Of a stretch of 46,746 nucleotides of DNA, positions 12,055-22,011 are shown one piece after another (position 1 is the stretch's first letter; each line of letters opens with the position of its first letter). The notes under the pieces are model-generated. The model did no database searches, was not told the origin of the DNA, and saw nothing but the letters and a program-made list of their open reading frames with translations. The position numbers were made by a program, and so were the translations under genes. The stretch comes from Gnetum montanum (taxonomy: Eukaryota > Streptophyta > Gnetopsida > Gnetales > Gnetaceae). The stretch spans positions 369,415 to 416,160 of the forward strand of contig MNCI01033300.1 in NCBI GenBank assembly GCA_015680685.1, written 5' to 3'.

Positions 12055-12864
12055 TGATGAGTCGCGATATCGCGTATATCGCATCCACCACGCGATATCA
12101 CATACGGGATATCGCATCCTGCCTCATCTTCTATAAATAAGAGGTAGCACCCTTAGTTCTGGATAGTTAGACTTAGACCCTTAGCCAAAATCTTGCAGTT
12201 TTACCATTCCAAAGATAGAATAATTTTTGTGTGCCCGTAGTAGGAGTCATAGAGTGAACGGATCTTTATTCAAGAAATTTTTACCTGAGCACACATTTGT
12301 GTACGATAATAAATATGAACTTTATGATAAACCTTACAACATACAAATTAAGCTAAATAGTAATTAATTATTGTTGAATTTTTAAATGCTTTTCTAGTTA
12401 ATTAATATCTTTCTCAACCTTCAACCCCCTTAGTTAAATACACTCAGTACGACCGCTTCAAGCATGTGTGTAGTGCTTGGTAACCCAGTAACGATTAGTG
12501 TTTGGTAATCCCAGCAGTGTTGCACTGGTTTAGGATGTGTACGGCAAGTGGGAACAGATACTGTTGTTAGGAAAAATTAGAACTTAGGTAACAAATAGTT
12601 AATGTAAGTTAGTCACTTAGTTATCTTTCCCTTCCCTTATTAGCATAAGACATTAAAAAGATAAAAGCTATAAAAAATCACATACCTCAAGCTTACTTAA
12701 CCATACAACCGTGAAAATACAAGTAACTTTGGGAGGATAACAATTGATTAACCTTGAGTGTTCCATTAAGGCACGTAAGCACTTAGTCCTTGGAGTTCGA
12801 CTAGATCGCATGTGAAATGCTCATATTCGTATGGTTGAGTGTAGGGGTACCTTGTCACTCATCA
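12055..12864 (+). repeat. Element G 5' LTR
   Basis: TGATGAGTCGCGATATCGCG at the start, ACTCATCA at the end. Three to four GATATC palindromes with intact CpGs at 12062-12116; TATAAATAAG at 12132-12141; conserved TGCCCGTAG at 12232; paired GGTAACCCAGTAACG and GGTAATCCCAGCAG motifs at 12479-12516. Same family as the B LTRs. Confidence 0.93.
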
Positions 12865-12865
12865 T

Positions 12866-12883
12866 TAGCACCATTGCCAGGGA
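12866..12883 (+). promoter_or_regulatory. Element G primer binding site
   Basis: TAGCACCATTGCCAGGGA, one base after the LTR; a mutated version of the tRNA-Asp-complementary site. Confidence 0.8.
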
Positions 12884-12979
12884 CTTAGTTGTTTGTGCGT
12901 TGCATAGAACATAGGAAACCATCCATATCATTGGAACATTAGAACAAATCCTTAGGGTTAATCAAAGAAAGATAAGACA

Positions 12980-14512
12980 ATGGTACATCGCACATCGAAT
13001 AAGACAAAAATTTCTTCTTCTTTGCATAAGAGCATTTCATCGCCTAGGACTAACACAAGAGACAATCAGTGGTATAATACACATAACCAAGATTTGCTAG
13101 TTCCTCAACAATTTCATGTGGTATATACTCATCACGATGAGTATGTACCTAATTTCACCTTTATTCTCCACCAAGATGAACAACTACATTGGAGAGACTT
13201 GGAGGATAACATAGTGTTGCCTCTAGACCAATCAGTCCCCAACATGCTCCTTCGTGCTCTCTCACGAATAGGCATTCCGCTTTTGTATGTGGAATATGTT
13301 GCATGTGATCATGACACAAAGGACTATCACCCCACAGAAGCACAACGTCAAAGGGACTTGCAATAGGAGAGATACCATACATCCTCAAAGGGTAAATGGC
13401 CCCATAACACTCTACATGTCTTGAGCAAAATTGAGGATGGTGAACCTACTTCAATAGGTTCTCGACAGAACGATGTTCCTCCTCCTAATGATGGTCAAGA
13501 GGTGGTGTATCATAACCTTCACTCCACTATTCACAACCTTGGTTTTGATACCCACGAACATGAAGTGTTCAAATAAGGAACACAAACACACGATAAGGAT
13601 AGATGTTCTGATCGTGATCACGATCGTGGCCAAGACCACCGAAGAGAAGGTAGAAAACACCATCATGGTGATGGTTTTCCTTCTTCTTCACCTTCATCAT
13701 CACATTCACCCTCTCCTTCAGTGTCTAGACGTAGTCATAAGGAAACCAATCGTGAGGATAAAGGAAAACAAAGTGAAAAACATCGACAAGACAGTCGAGA
13801 ATAAGGATGAGGGCACTCTAAGGAATCAAGGAATAAAAGAAGGGAGAGTAGGGAACCGTGTAGACACCATAGACGTTATGAATGAGATGATCATGAAGAA
13901 CCCCTACTCATAACTAGAAGCATGCTAGAGATAACGAAGGCTATAAGAGTTCCCACAAGGCACCAAAAGGATAGTAGGATTAAGAGGTTAGACATGAACA
14001 ACATCCCACGATTTGAAGGGGGATACAACGCTGATCCTAAAAATCATTTACAAGAATTCCACGATGCATGTGCCTTGCAGAACATAGAAAAAAATGGCAA
14101 AAACTAAAGTTGTTCCCAAGGACACTAGTGAAAGAAGCTGAAAGCTGGTACCGGTCCTTAGAACTGGAATCCATTCGGAGGTGGAGTACAATGTTAGAAT
14201 TGCCTAATGATAAGTACCAAATGTACTCCAGAGTGTCTAACCTACGAAAGCAAATCCAAGGATGGAAGCAAGGAAATCATGAACCCTTGGATGCTGCCAT
14301 GGGCTGCTATTACGCACTGTTACATCATTGCCTTGGCCATGGTTATTCGTAGAGGGATCAACTATGCCATCTCGTGGATGGACTTAGGCATGAAACAAGG
14401 AGAACCCTTGGAATGTATGCCCAAGGAAGATTATCAGAGCTTAGGTATCATCAAATTCATAGATTGCTAGAGCAAGTAGCCAAAGAAGAAGGTGAGCTAC
14501 AAAAGAGAGAAA
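12980..14512 (+). pseudogene. gag: Element G gag, nearly readable, runs into the gap
   Basis: Capsid precursor. The first 128 codons (12980-13366) are open and include DEYVPNFTFILHQDEQLHW. The same frame continues past stops at 13364, 13574 and 13802 through a charged DRDHDRGQDHRREG segment and a Ser/Pro-rich SPSPSVSRRS segment. The capsid core follows (13922-14510): MNNIPRFEGGYNADPKNH, WYRSLELESIRRW, MYSRVSNLRKQIQGWK, LGMYAQGRL, with one frameshift near 14098 and a stop at 14349. The N-terminal Arg/Ser/Asp-rich domain before the capsid is shared with A and D. The 3' end is hidden by the N run. Confidence 0.85.
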
Positions 14513-15230
14513 NNNNNNNNNNNNNNNNNNNNNNNNNNNNNNNNNNNNNNNNNNNNNNNNNNNNNNNNNNNNNNNNNNNNNNNNNNNNNNNNNNNNNNNN
14601 NNNNNNNNNNNNNNNNNNNNNNNNNNNNNNNNNNNNNNNNNNNNNNNNNNNNNNNNNNNNNNNNNNNNNNNNNNNNNNNNNNNNNNNNNNNNNNNNNNNN
14701 NNNNNNNNNNNNNNNNNNNNNNNNNNNNNNNNNNNNNNNNNNNNNNNNNNNNNNNNNNNNNNNNNNNNNNNNNNNNNNNNNNNNNNNNNNNNNNNNNNNN
14801 NNNNNNNNNNNNNNNNNNNNNNNNNNNNNNNNNNNNNNNNNNNNNNNNNNNNNNNNNNNNNNNNNNNNNNNNNNNNNNNNNNNNNNNNNNNNNNNNNNNN
14901 NNNNNNNNNNNNNNNNNNNNNNNNNNNNNNNNNNNNNNNNNNNNNNNNNNNNNNNNNNNNNNNNNNNNNNNNNNNNNNNNNNNNNNNNNNNNNNNNNNNN
15001 NNNNNNNNNNNNNNNNNNNNNNNNNNNNNNNNNNNNNNNNNNNNNNNNNNNNNNNNNNNNNNNNNNNNNNNNNNNNNNNNNNNNNNNNNNNNNNNNNNNN
15101 NNNNNNNNNNNNNNNNNNNNNNNNNNNNNNNNNNNNNNNNNNNNNNNNNNNNNNNNNNNNNNNNNNNNNNNNNNNNNNNNNNNNNNNNNNNNNNNNNNNN
15201 NNNNNNNNNNNNNNNNNNNNNNNNNNNNNN
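14513..15230. other. Assembly gap (718 N)
   Basis: Unknown bases inside G, at the gag to protease transition. By comparison with A and C it should hold the Cys-containing segment and the Pro/Tyr-rich linker. The stated length may be an estimate. Confidence 0.98.
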
Positions 15231-15919
15231 GCAATGCCACAAGGGCTATAAATACTCAACCCACTGTTGGTTCTGACAACTGTATGAAGAGAAGACCTTT
15301 CTTCAAAACCAACAATCCAACCAAGCCCTCACAGCCACAAGCAGTTGAACCTCTAAATGCCTCCCCATCAAATAAGGCTTCAGAGCTCCCTTCAAACCAA
15401 ACACCGAGCTCAACGCATATGGTTATGTTAACACATGTTGTAACTGACTGGATTAAGGTTGGCCACCTTCCTAGGAAATTCTCTGATCTTGGAAGCCCTC
15501 TAATCTATCTCAAAGTCACTGGGAATGAGCCATGCAAAAATCTTCTGGACTCAGGTTCTGGAGTCAACTTAATATCACAAGAAATGTACAAAGCTTGGAA
15601 CTTGCCTCCATTAAGGAAGAGCAATATTCGCCTAGAGCTGGCCAACCAGTCTATCACTATTCCGTTGGGACTGGTGGAGGACATCATTACCACTGTGTGT
15701 GGGTGGTCGTACCTAGCTAATTTTCTAGTGATACAAGTAAATAACAATAAAGGGGACTTCCCAATAATAATGGGAAGGGCATGGCTAAGTACTGTAGATG
15801 CACGTCTAGGAATTCGTGATCTTTCCCTAGAAATATCTAAAGAGAACACTTTTGGAAAGATCGAGAAGAAGAAGGTTCCATGCATTGCATACAGTGATGT
15901 AGGGTGCAACTGCATGTAG
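15231..15919 (+). pseudogene. pol: Element G gag tail and aspartic protease, open frame
   Basis: A frame of about 229 codons without a stop, closed by TAG at 15917. It has a Ser/Pro/Asn-rich start (KTNNPTKPSQPQAVEP), then LTHVVTDWIKVGHLPRKF and the protease: LLDSGSGVNLIS (about 15541-15577) with the catalytic Asp, NIRLELANQSITIPLGLVE, NFLVIQVNNNKGDFPIIMG and RAWLSTVDARLG. DSG and the IMGRAWL flap-side motif are intact, so this domain may have stayed functional until recently. The downstream polymerase is deleted. Confidence 0.85.
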
Positions 15920-16330
15920 AGATCATGGGTTGGGCAAAGTTTAGCATTGCCTGCATGCAACCAGTGTGCATAGGATATTAATATACAAAAGTGCTTGTAT
16001 GCAGAAGCCACATGACAAGAAGACACCCAGTGGCTGATGGTTGATCAAGAGAGCACCTCACTACCATGCATGAAACTAACTGAGGGAATAACTAGTGCTT
16101 ACATCGAAAGCATAGATGAACTCAAGAAAGTCTGTCGCCAACTTCCAAACCTTAACCTAAAAAAATCAATTGGGGGAAGTTGGAAATTCCTAAAAAATTC
16201 AAACAAGTGCTCTGCTAAGAAATTGTTAGTTAATGTGCAATAGGAAAAACCTTACCATGAATCTAGAACAGTCAATGCACATAATACCTCTGAGAAGGGA
16301 CAACCTTGCTCATTATTTCCCATCTCCTCC
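15920..16330 (+). pseudogene. pol: Element G pol scar: protease-RT spacer fused to integrase tail
   Basis: 16080-16200 matches the spacer before RT in A (DELEKVHHQL against DELKKVCRQL; WGELKIPKNFK against GGSWKFLKNSN). From about 16215 the text becomes the integrase C-terminal end (LLVNVQ, then CCTTACCATGAATC and GGACAACCTTGCTC), matching A 9345-9430. About 2.8 kb present in A is missing. The joint lies in TCTGCTAAGAAATTG, with no obvious repeat besides a few shared A residues. Confidence 0.8.
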
Positions 16331-16336
16331 TTCCAA

Positions 16337-16356
16337 CTTAGTCATGGGGGAGATGT
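16337..16356 (+). promoter_or_regulatory. Polypurine-like motif at the end of pol (G)
   Basis: CTTAGTCATGGGGGAGATGT, the same element as in A (9454) and B (19088-19109, minus). It survived the pol deletion, as if retained for a cis function. Inference only. Confidence 0.5.
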
Positions 16357-17810
16357 CCATCTCTGCTGATCAATTGAGGCCCTCAGTTCCTTTTTAAGTT
16401 CTTTTTTTACACATTTTTTTTTTACAAATTTCTTTAACTTTTCTTGTTTTTATTTTGCAACATCGTTATACTTTTTCATTTCTTTGTGTGATTTTTTCTT
16501 TTGTTAGGTTCATCACCTAATAAGTGCTCCTAATGATGGTATCAACTGTGTTCTATGGATTTCTAATGTTTGATTTTAACCTTGGAGTTATATAGTTGAT
16601 ACTGAGGTATGGTTCTTTTGATATAACAGGCAATGAGTCCACATCATCCATGCATTCATAAATTTCTATGGTCTCTCTTGGCTTGGAATTGTACAGTCCC
16701 TTTTCTTAATGATAAAACTATTAATAAATTGGTGACTTGGCATTTCTCAAACTAAGAAAGGACTCAAGGACTGAAAAGGGTGTGACCTCAAGGGGATTTG
16801 ATGCATTTGTGCTAGTTCTTCTCTTGGGTGCTTAGATGTTTTCTTCTTGAGTTTTCCTTACCATTCTAACATTACTCCATTATCGGGAAGCTGAGCTAAT
16901 AAAAATAAGTCTTTGCATGGTGTGGTTCTCATGTAAAAAAAAAACCAATAAGAATTCAAAGCACACCCCTTAGACAAAATAATCATCTGGGCTAAAAGCA
17001 CTAGTTATGGAACTAAACAAACATGTTTCCTCTAACTAAGGCCCTTTCTCACTTCCTAATTTTCCCTTTCTGGTCTCCTCGGAATGGTGGTGACTCTTTG
17101 GTGGAAGCATTCTTGTTACTTCAAGTGGAGGGATTGGCCAAGTGTATTAATGCGAAGTCACTGGATGTGGATTGTTTGAGGCTAGATTTGGAATGAGATC
17201 TACTCAGTTACATTAACCATACAAACACAAGGGGTTTTACACTACCTTATTCTTGGGACTCCATTCCATTCTCTTCTTCCCATCATTCTTTCTCCATTCT
17301 CCACCTCATTGCCGATTGTATCAGTAGTCTATATTTTTGTTGATGTATTGTTTTCTTTTTGGTAAATTCTTGTGGTTAAGACTTTAACTCATGCTTCCAA
17401 ATGACATTTCCAGAGCCTACGGACTCTTTGAATGTGGGTTTGTCAGGGCATAAAGGGCATGAGCTTGCTTTGGGGAGGACCCACTGGCATTCCTATTTGG
17501 TGCATCAGTTAACTTCTTTCCCTTAAACATTTCCACAATCAACATTTGTTTTGTTCATTCCCACTTTTGACATCCATTTTATTGGCGTTTCCGTTGTTTC
17601 TTTTTCTCCATCTTTCTTATTCCTTATTTTTTTCCATTCTATTGCTACCAGATGATCACTCTTAGTCATGGGGGCCCTAGTCCAATTTTTTCAATTTTCT
17701 CCTAACCCCTACACCTTTGGTAGTCACTAGTGTTATATCTCTAGAATCCATATTAGCCATATCACAACTCAGCCAATGGACCTTACACCAAGGTAAGGTA
17801 TCAACTATAT
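16357..17810 (+). other. Element G conserved noncoding region
   Basis: No ORF. A T-rich start is followed by blocks conserved in A, B, C and D in the same order: AATGAGTCCACATCATCC (16634), GACCTCAAGGGGATTTG (16784), TAAGTCTTTGCATGGTG (16906), GCGAAGTCACTGGATGTGG (17151), and GGCATAAAGGGC...GGGGAGGACCCACTGGC (17449-17490). Uninterrupted here, it is the reference for reconstructing the order in A. Confidence 0.7.
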
Positions 17811-17839
17811 TGTGATTTACTTATCTTTGCTCATATGTG

Positions 17840-17997
17840 ACTGTGTTGTGTGTGCAGATGGCAATCATACATCAATGGATTGGACTTGGAGGAAACACTT
17901 AGGATGGACTGGTGCTGGAATAGTTGTGCAAGGAACAAGATTGATGGCACGGTTATGGATGGACAAAGGAAGGTGTAATCTTGGCATCAGTAGCAAC
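17840..17997 (+). pseudogene. Short exon-like remnant after a 3' splice-like site (G)
   Basis: GTGTTGTGTGTGCAG ends at 17857 and looks like a 3' splice site. After it come an ATG at 17858 and a second ATG at 17876 starting MDWTWRKHLGWTGAGIVVQG, a frame homologous to B (MDWDRREHSRWTQARAF). The frame is cut at 17997 by a deletion that fuses it to the middle of the LTR. It sits where Athila-type elements carry a post-pol ORF. Product unknown. Confidence 0.5.
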
Positions 17998-18420
17998 ACT
18001 CAGTACGACCGCTTCAAGCATGCATGTAGCATTTGGTAACCCAGTAACAATTAGCATTTAGTAATCCCAGCAGTGTTGCACTAGTAAAGGATGTGTACGA
18101 AAAGTGGGAACGGATATTGGTGTTAGGAACAATTAGAACTTAGTTAATGAATAGTTAATGTAAGTTAGTCACTTAGTTATCTTTCCCTTCCCTTATTAGC
18201 ATAAGACATTAAAAATATAAAAGCTATAAAAAATCACATACCTCAAGCTTACTTAACCATACAACCATGACAATACAAGTAAGTTTGGGAGGAAAATGAT
18301 TGATTAACCTTGAGTGTTCTATTAAGGCGCGTAAGCACTTAGTCCTTGGAGTTCGACCGGATCACACGTGAAACGCTCGTATTCATATGGTTGAGTGTAG
18401 GGGTACCTCGCCACTCATCA
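17998..18420 (+). repeat. Element G 3' LTR, 5'-truncated
   Basis: Starts CACTCAGTACGACCGC, equal to 12440 of the 5' LTR, and continues to ACTCATCA at 18420. The first 385 bases (U3, TATA, R) and the polypurine tract are missing. The target duplication beside it is intact, so the deletion happened after insertion. Confidence 0.9.
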
Positions 18421-18425
18421 CATGG

Positions 18426-19080
18426 GTAACATGTCTTTCCAGTGCCACAACCAGTGCTTGTAGCCCATGTTCCTTTATTTTGTCTAAGGGGTGTGCTTTG
18501 AATTCCCACCAGTTTTTTTTTTGAGTGGAAACCACACTATGCAAAGACTTATTTGATTTATTCAACCTCCTAGTATTAGTCGACAATGGAATGGCAGAAA
18601 ACCTATGAAAAACATCTAAGTACCCAAGAGAATGGCCAGCACAAATGCGTCAAATCCGCTTGAAGTCACACACTTTTCAATCCATTTAAATCTTTTCTTA
18701 GTTTGAAGAATACCAAGCTACAATTTCATTAATAAGTTTAATTAGAAAAAGGGATAGTACATTTCCAAAATAAAGGGAGATCATAGAGTTGAATGGATAA
18801 ATGGATGGTATGGAATCATTGCCTATTTTATCAAAAGAAACCATATCTTAGCATCAACATTAAAAGTCAAAGGTAAAAACCAAACATTAGCAATCAACAC
18901 TATTATAGTACAATCGACTATCATAAGCACTTATTATGTGATGAGTGAAAATAAATCAAACAAAAGGTAACAAAGAAAGAAATAGTAAAAATGTTAGCGA
19001 TGGTGTAAAAAAAAACAAGTAAACATGAAAAATGTATAAAATAAAAAAGACAAAAGAAAATGAGGGCTCAGAATAATTAG
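18426..19080 (-). other. Element B noncoding region, 5' of the G insertion
   Basis: Minus-strand homologue of G 16370-16990 (18450-18560 equals the TTTGCATGGTGTGG and CCTTAGACAAAATAA blocks inverted). It ends at the pol-end polypurine motif. No gene. Confidence 0.7.
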
Positions 19081-19087
19081 CATTGAT

Positions 19088-19109
19088 GGCCATCTCCCCC
19101 ATGACTGAG
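19088..19109 (-). promoter_or_regulatory. Polypurine-like motif at the end of pol (B)
   Basis: On the minus strand ACTCAGTCATGGGGGAGATGG. Same motif and position as in A and G. Confidence 0.5.
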
Positions 19110-20690
19110 TTGGAAGGAGAAGATCCAAAATAATGAGCAGGGCTGTCCATCAACAGAGGTATTATTAGTATTGGCCATTTTGGGCTCATGGAAAGGTTTG
19201 GTTTGCTGGATGTTGACCAATAATTTCTTATCTAGGCTTCCAGGTTTATAGATCATCATGGCCTTTGAAGGAAAAGTTTCATGAATGATATAAGATCCTT
19301 TCCACAACGTTCGAAATTTAGTTCGTTGTGGCACATGTGCGAGATTCAAATAAAGAACCCTATCTCTTGGTTGGTATTTGAATTTTCTAATTCTTAAGTC
19401 ATGACATTACTTGTTGAAGGCCTTGTGCAGTTCATTGGATGATAGGGTGGCTAATCAATTTTCATCTAGCAAGTTAAGATTCATTAACCATTCTTTCTAT
19501 GCTAGATTGAGGTCAAGGTTAAGGTCACATGCTGTAGATAGTGTACGGAGCTCAGCTTCGATAGAAAGTGTTGGAAGTTTACCGTACACTAACTCATAGG
19601 GAGAATAACCTATAGGGAGTTTCCACGTGGAGCAGTAGGCCCAAAGAGCATAGTGTAGTTTGGTGCTCTAGTCTTGTCTATATTTGCTAATGGTTCATGT
19701 CAAAATTTTTGTGATCTCCCTATTGGTAACTTTGGCTTGACCATTCGCTTGAGGATGATATGGTGTAATTAGTTTATGCTCAACTCCAAAGCGTTGCATC
19801 AACTTCCGAAAATTTGCACTTGTAAAATGTGTACCATTATTAGAAATAAGTGTATGAGGCACGCCAAACCTATTTATGATTTGTTGTTGAACAAATCATG
19901 CAACGGTAGATGATGTACAATCGGTAATGGTGGCTGCTTCTACCCATTTTGTAAAATAATCAATAGTAACAATAATGTATGTTTTTCCATTGGACATTGG
20001 TGTAATGGGCCCCATAAAATCAATACCCCATATGTTAAAAGGTTCTAAGGGTTGAATCCATTGTTGTGGACCCTCCATTCTAGCAATCATTCCCCCATTA
20101 CATTGGCAGCACTCACAAGATTGGACAAAATGATGGGCATCTTGAAATAATGTAGGCCAATAATATCTTGCAAGTAATATTTTAATGGCTATTCATCTCT
20201 TAGCATAATGATCCCCACAAGGGCCCTCATGAGCATCTTGGAGAACTTGTAATTGATCTACATCAGGAACACACCATCAAACCAAGCCATCAAGACACAC
20301 CTTAAAATAATGTAGGCCAATAATATCTTGCAAGTAATATTTTAATGGCTATTCATCTCTTAGCATAATGATCCCCACAAGGGCCCTCATGAGCATCTTG
20401 GAGAACTTGTAATTGATCTACATCAGGAACACACCATCAAACCAAGCCATCAAGACACACCTTATAAAGGTATCCATTGATTCCCATGAAATGTTTGACT
20501 TGGTGGAGAAACTGTTGTTTCTTTTTAATGTCCAGCCCTTGTGGTATTTCTTGTGTCAGAAGATAAGTAAGAATGCTACTATACCATTTTTTATTTGTGG
20601 GTGATTGATTTTTTATTACAATTGCAAAGAGGAGTTCATCAGGGAAGCGATCAGAAATTGGGTATTCGTCCTCTTTGTTGTCCCATCAAA
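19110..20690 (-). pseudogene. pol: Element B integrase, broken
   Basis: Minus strand. The zinc-binding part shows GPCGDHYAKR and CECCQCNGG (C-x2-C kept), then WIQPLEPFNIWGIDFMGPI with the first catalytic Asp, IDYFTKWVEAATITD, and LISNNGTHF, where the second catalytic Asp is Asn as in A (codon at 19839-19841). HPQANGQAKVTNREI has Lys at the position of the catalytic Glu. The C-terminal half includes GYSPYELVYGKLP (near 19595) and the GPY motif (near 19295). A 160-bp tandem duplication disrupts the zinc finger. Stops are few but present; the enzyme is dead at two catalytic positions. Confidence 0.85.
20141..20460. repeat. 160-bp tandem duplication within B integrase
   Basis: 20141-20300 and 20301-20460 are identical except one base (20144 G against 20304 A). 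The unit covers the HHCC region. Because the rest of B is old, near identity means a recent duplication or an assembly error. Confidence 0.95.
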
Positions 20691-21075
20691 ACTGAGATAA
20701 ATGATCAAAAATAACATTATCAGTGCCTTTACAATCAACCATTGTAAGATTGAACTCTTGTAAGATCATGAGCCATCATATGATGCGAGGGCTCACCATT
20801 GGTTTATTCATAAGGAACTGAATCACACTATGGTCTGTGTGTACAAATACCTTATAGCCTAATACATAGTGCCTAAATTTTTCCAGTGTACACACCACAA
20901 CCATTAACTCTTTTTCTATTGTGGTATAGTTGAGTTGTGCACTATTAATATTTCAACTTGCACAGTGAATGTAATAGGGATGTTTTTGGTCATCTAACTA
21001 TGTAACTATGGTTGCTAAAGAAAAATTGGACACGTCAGTCATTATATGGAATAGTCTAGACCAGTCAGGAGCTTT
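20691..21075 (-). pseudogene. pol: Element B RNase H domain
   Basis: Minus strand, reading LFHIMTDVSNFSLATIV (first Asp), YTTIEKELMVVVCTLEKFRH (Glu), YKVFVHTDHSVIQFL (second Asp) and TDNVIFDHLSQF (last Asp). All four acidic positions are present, unlike A where one is Asn. Stops remain (for example after LATIVT and after PRII). Confidence 0.8.
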
Positions 21076-22011
21076 TAGAATGGGTGTTTCTATGAGCTTC
21101 TACTTTAAGTTTTGGAAATTTAGCTCACATTCCTTGGTCCATTCAAAGGGTATGTCCTTTTTCATTAATTCTACTAACAATTTTACAATCTTCAAAAAGT
21201 TCTCGATGAAACATCTATAATAGCCAGTATGTCCAAGGAATAATCAGACATCTTTTACAGTTTCAGGTTGATGAGTGATTTCTTGGATGACTTTAATTTT
21301 TTTAGGATCTACCTCCATCCCTGTTTTTGAAATTTTGTATCCTAATACAATGCCCTCTTGGACCATTAAGTGGCTTTTCTGCCAATTGAGCCTTAGGTTA
21401 GTTTCAACACATCATTTCAACACTTGTTCTAATCGGTCCAATGCTTGTTCAAAGTCCACTTCGTAGGTAGAGAAATCATCCATAAAAACCTCCACATCAT
21501 TCCCTATTTGTTGTTTAAATATACTGAGAACCAAACATTGAAATGTTGCTAAAGGATTGCACAAGCCAAACGACATTTGTCTATAAGAAAATGTCCCACA
21601 AGGACTCGTGAATGTAGTTTTGGCTTGGTCTTCTAGTGCTATTTGGATTTGATTGTACCCACTATAACCATCCAAAAAACTATAATAATAATGCCCTAAA
21701 ATGGTATGTAAGACTTGGTTAACGAATGGCAATAGGAAATGATCTTTAAATGTTGCCATGTTTAATAGCCTAAAGTCTATACACACCCTCCATTTACACC
21801 TTTTTTAGGCACAATGACTAATGGATTGACCCATTCATTGTTAGCAATGGGGTAGATGAACCCACCCTTCAAGAGTTGTTCAATTTCTTCCTTAACTACT
21901 TACTTAAGCTTTGGGTTTAGTTGTCCTTGCAGTTGTCGTCGAGGCTTCATAGAGGGGTCAGTGTAAATTCTATGTTGGCATATCCTAGGATCTATTCTAG
22001 TTAATTCAGGA
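21076..22011 (-). pseudogene. pol: Element B reverse transcriptase
   Basis: Minus strand. Begins abruptly with PELTRIDPRICQHRIYTDP at the deletion joint, then QGQLNPKLK, LLKGGFIYPIANNEW, VIVPKKG and an open block at 21786-21412: CIDFRLLNMATFKDHFLLP, YYSFLDGYSGYNQIQIALE, MSFGLCNPLATFQCLVLS and VEVFMDDFSTYEVDFEQAL. The FMDD active site is in frame with the upstream motifs, making this the cleanest RT in the window. A frameshift precedes CIDF. Confidence 0.88.

Larger units (their letters stand above)
12055..18420 (+). mobile_element. Element G: LTR retrotransposon nested in B, RT-integrase deleted
   Basis: Plus-strand element with 5' LTR 12055-12864 and a truncated 3' LTR ending at 18420. The perfect duplication CATGG flanks it (12050-12054 and 18421-18425). 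It keeps gag and protease, has lost RT, RNase H and most of integrase at a junction near 16210-16222, and has a second deletion near 17997 that removed the polypurine tract and the 5' part of the 3' LTR. It is the best preserved coding copy of its group. A run of N covers 14513-15230. Confidence 0.93.

Noticed and set aside
9958-12864. A single element with long inverted repeats, suggested by matching LTR ends facing each other
   Set aside because: The facing ends belong to LTRs of two elements in opposite orientation (B minus, G plus), as shown by their separate target duplications.
14374-15276. Long frames of 247-475 codons crossing 14513-15230 on both strands
   Set aside because: They consist mostly of N. 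Only the flanking gag (before 14513) and protease (after 15230) parts are real.
15505-16026. 173-codon minus-strand frame
   Set aside because: It is antisense to the open protease frame of G and its only order comes from that frame.
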